From an uncultured Acidimicrobiaceae bacterium (GTDB lineage Bacteria > Actinomycetota > Acidimicrobiia > Acidimicrobiales > UBA8592), in assembly GCA_913031515.1 (NCBI GenBank), contig CAJWET010000072.1:1-7561 (forward strand): a stretch of 7,561 bases of DNA, written 5' to 3'. Made by a program: the position numbers and the translations under genes. Below the pieces are notes generated by a model. The model ran no database searches, was not told where the DNA came from, and saw only the letters and a program-made list of their open reading frames with translations. Positions 5,831 through 7,561 of the stretch are shown one piece after another; position 1 is the first letter of the stretch, and the number at the start of each line of letters is the position of its first letter.

Positions 5831-5870
5831 GTTCTAACCACTGTTCTTAGACGTTCTTAACGAATTCTTA
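5831..5870. promoter_or_regulatory. Array of four GTTCTTA-like heptamers, candidate response-regulator binding site
   Basis: GTTCTAA (5831-5837), GTTCTTA (5843-5849), GTTCTTA (5853-5859) and ATTCTTA (5864-5870) repeat in the same orientation with start-to-start spacing of 12, 10 and 11 bp, about one helical turn each. A looser GTTC occurs at 5877. OmpR/PhoB-family regulators bind as head-to-tail dimers to direct repeats about 11 bp apart. The array lies 74-113 bp upstream of the regulator's start codon. Autoregulation is the simplest reading; the regulator-site link is inferred from position and layout only. Confidence 0.5.
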
Positions 5871-5872
5871 CT

Positions 5873-5909
5873 AAAAGTTCAGCCCTGCATTCAGCTATGG
5901 CGGGCTGAA
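5873..5909 (-). terminator. Hairpin with short T run at the end of aceK
   Basis: On the minus strand TTCAGCCC (5909-5902) pairs perfectly with GGGCTGAA (5885-5878) across a 16-base loop, followed by CTTTT. The 5' arm lies in the last aceK codons and the stop codon sits in the loop. An alternative shorter stem is possible because GCTGAA also occurs inside the loop (5894-5889). It is a moderate intrinsic terminator given only four Ts, and it would insulate aceK from the two-component operon. Confidence 0.5.
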
Positions 5910-7561
5910 GCGCGCTTCGTCTGGGTAAGGGAAGAATTCTCCAGAGTCTGGGAGTTGATTGCGTTCTTGAAAGTCGACCCACATCTCATGCGTGCACAGA
6001 TCCCCATGTATACGGTCGAACTCTGCGCTGGCGCCCTTTGGGAATCGAAAGAATTTTTTGAATTCTTCAGGGAACACGTCATCAGCCCCAACAGTGAACC
6101 ATGGTTCGGACGACATTTCATCTTCATAGTTTCGTGCTTCGGGTATTGGGCGAAAATTTGCTTCATCTAAAAAGGTCAACTCGTCATAGTCGTAAAAAAC
6201 GACGCTTCCGTGTCGAGTGACACCAAAGTTTTTAGTGAATAGGTCACCGGGAAAGATATTCGCCGCTGCCAAATCTTTTATCGCGTTGCCATAGTCAAGA
6301 ACAGCGTCTCTCACAAGATCTTCGGGCATCTCTTCGATATAGAGGTCTAGCGGGTAGACCTTACGTTCTGTATACAGATGATGGAAGATCACATCGCTTT
6401 CTGTAATTGTCACGGAACGAGACGTCTCGCTGGCAAATTCCTCTAGAAGTTCATCCCCGAACCGATCCCGAGGGAAAGCGAGATCTTCAAAAACTTGAGC
6501 ATCTACCATCCGGCCTACACGGTCATGGCTGAAGACCATCTGGTATTTCTCCAAGACTTGAGTCCTCGTTACTTTCTTTGAAGGTGGGAATGTATCTTTT
6601 ATTACTTTAAAAACAACCCCGAATGAGGGGAGTGTAAATACTGTCATGACCATGCCCTTTACTCCCCTCGCCGGCTGGAAACGATCGGCGGAGTTCGAAA
6701 GATGCCGATAAATAGCACGAAAGAGACTGGTCTTTCCATGAGAGCTATGTCCGATTGCGGTGTACAGCTCGGCTACAGGTTTTAATGGTATGAGAGACTT
6801 CACGAAGGCAACAATCGCTCCTGGTTCCTGAGCATCGACATGGAAATAGGAACGTGTAAACCCAAAAATACGGCTAGTCGAATTTTCTGCAAGTAGTGCA
6901 GCATCAGCTATGACCCCATCTTCAACAGACCGGAGGGGAATAATGAGAGGAGAGACTCTTGTGAGATGGCGAATACGTCCAACGAGATAGGCACCGCGGT
7001 TCCTATAAAATACCGGTTCGAGCATATCGATTTCGACGGGCATAGTTGATTCCCAAGTCTCCGAAAGATGTTGCTCAATTGCTTCAGCGACATTAGCAGC
7101 GTCCTTGTCTATATCTACCCAAGGCGCACCTAAATCATATGACCCTAAAACAGTTTGGAGAAGTTCACTGGTCGTGGTACGCAGACGGAAAGTTGATACT
7201 TCGCCCTGCCCTGGATCAACTATGGGAAGGGCTATACCCCCGAACCAGCGGAATTCGAGATCGTCATCGAATCCAACCATTATAAATACCCTTCGGGTAA
7301 CAGAATTAAAAAACGTCTCTGCTAATTCAGAATCAGACCTCCACGCTATTGATTGGGCATAGAGATGCCTTGCATCCACCCAGATCTTTCTCTGGTGCTC
7401 TTCATCGAGGCCTTCCAGAAGAGACTTAATTGCTTCCACACAAACGTTTACGCTTTGCCGGTGCAAAAGAAGTCGAATCTGGGAATCAATCTGTTGTGAG
7501 GAGAATCTCCTCCGCACAAAATTTTCTGCTGCTCTTCTAGTCACATCTTTAAATTCACTTC
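5895..7561 (-). CDS. aceK: Isocitrate dehydrogenase kinase/phosphatase (5' end possibly beyond window)
   Basis: AceK phosphorylates isocitrate dehydrogenase to switch it off, and dephosphorylates it, directing isocitrate to the glyoxylate bypass or the TCA cycle. The match runs nearly full length. Numbering from the GTG at 7544, SELAETFFNSV (72-82) and RSYFHV (231-236) belong to the regulatory half. The kinase half has AIGHSSHGKT (263-272), VKGMVMTVFTLPSF (295-308), FKVIKDTFPP (K313, equivalent to E. coli K336), EKYQ...HDRVGRM, and YGNAIKDLAAANIFPGD (D434). KNFGVTRHG (N439) and VVFYDYDE (D452, D454) follow; these correspond to E. coli D457, N462, D475 and D477. EDEMSSEPW and DVFPEEF complete it. 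Catalytic residues are intact. The first 60 or so residues are poorly conserved. The frame is open through the edge at 7561, the GTG has no clear ribosome binding site, and the product is about 23 residues shorter than E. coli AceK, so the true start probably lies outside. No aceA or aceB is visible nearby. Confidence 0.95.
   Translation of the reverse strand, partial: SEFKDVTRRAAENFVRRRFSSQQIDSQIRLLLHRQSVNVCVEAIKSLLEGLDEEHQRKIWVDARHLYAQSIAWRSDSELAETFFNSVTRRVFIMVGFDDDLEFRWFGGIALPIVDPGQGEVSTFRLRTTTSELLQTVLGSYDLGAPWVDIDKDAANVAEAIEQHLSETWESTMPVEIDMLEPVFYRNRGAYLVGRIRHLTRVSPLIIPLRSVEDGVIADAALLAENSTSRIFGFTRSYFHVDAQEPGAIVAFVKSLIPLKPVAELYTAIGHSSHGKTSLFRAIYRHLSNSADRFQPARGVKGMVMTVFTLPSFGVVFKVIKDTFPPSKKVTRTQVLEKYQMVFSHDRVGRMVDAQVFEDLAFPRDRFGDELLEEFASETSRSVTITESDVIFHHLYTERKVYPLDLYIEEMPEDLVRDAVLDYGNAIKDLAAANIFPGDLFTKNFGVTRHGSVVFYDYDELTFLDEANFRPIPEARNYEDEMSSEPWFTVGADDVFPEEFKKFFRFPKGASAEFDRIHGDLCTHEMWVDFQERNQLPDSGEFFPYPDEARFSPP

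Noticed and set aside
5758..5841. N-terminal 28-residue extension of the response regulator from the GTG at 5841
   Set aside because: The extra residues are unlike any receiver-domain leader, there is no ribosome binding site, and the extension would run through the duplication and into the heptamer array; the ATG at 5757 fits the family.
5891..6166. 91-codon minus-strand frame inside the aceK 3' end
   Set aside because: It lies in another frame of strongly conserved AceK sequence and resembles no protein family.
1..7561. tRNA, rRNA, insertion sequences, toxin-antitoxin or defence genes
   Set aside because: No cloverleaf-like segment, rRNA-like sequence, transposase or terminal inverted repeats were seen on either strand; nearly all the DNA is taken up by recognised genes.

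Overview
The window comes from a bacterial chromosome with middling GC content (mid-40s percent by eye). Housekeeping and regulatory genes are packed with very short gaps. The best guess for the source is an actinobacterium, perhaps an uncultivated Acidimicrobiia-like lineage. This rests on protein flavour: an MprA/MprB-like two-component pair, a small acidic protein resembling hypothetical proteins I associate with that group, a CysS next to a SpoU-family methyltransferase, and a tandem-FKBP lipoprotein. This is inference from memory of families, not a search result. The aceK gene points the other way, since AceK is best known from Proteobacteria.

Layout, left to right: (1) the 3' end of cysS on the plus strand, convergent with a SpoU-family RNA 2'-O-methyltransferase (rlmB-like) on the minus strand, 9 bp apart; (2) a 107-bp divergent gap, then a small conserved-type hypothetical gene on the plus strand, convergent with a minus-strand lipoprotein gene carrying two FKBP prolyl-isomerase domains; (3) a 115-bp divergent intergenic region with two perfect inverted repeats, then a plus-strand sugar-phosphate-type nucleotidyltransferase; (4) on the minus strand, convergent with the latter at 4 bp, an OmpR-family response regulator and a HAMP/HisKA/HATPase sensor kinase with overlapping stop and start codons; (5) upstream of that pair on the same strand, aceK (isocitrate dehydrogenase kinase/phosphatase), whose frame is still open at the right edge of the window.

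The most interesting non-coding signals lie just upstream of the response regulator. One is a perfect 20-bp tandem duplication that copies the regulator's start codon and creates a six-codon upstream ORF ending in a TGATG stop/start overlap. Upstream of it is a four-copy array of GTTCTTA-like heptamers at 10-12 bp spacing, the arrangement expected of an OmpR/PhoB-family binding site and therefore a candidate autoregulatory operator. A hairpin followed by a short T run closes aceK and would separate it from the two-component operon.

Functionally the window holds translation and RNA-modification genes, envelope protein folding, probable sugar-nucleotide synthesis, an envelope-type two-component system, and a switch on carbon flow between the TCA cycle and the glyoxylate bypass. 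I see no mobile element, CRISPR array, rRNA or tRNA gene, and no clear new multi-gene defence or metabolic system.
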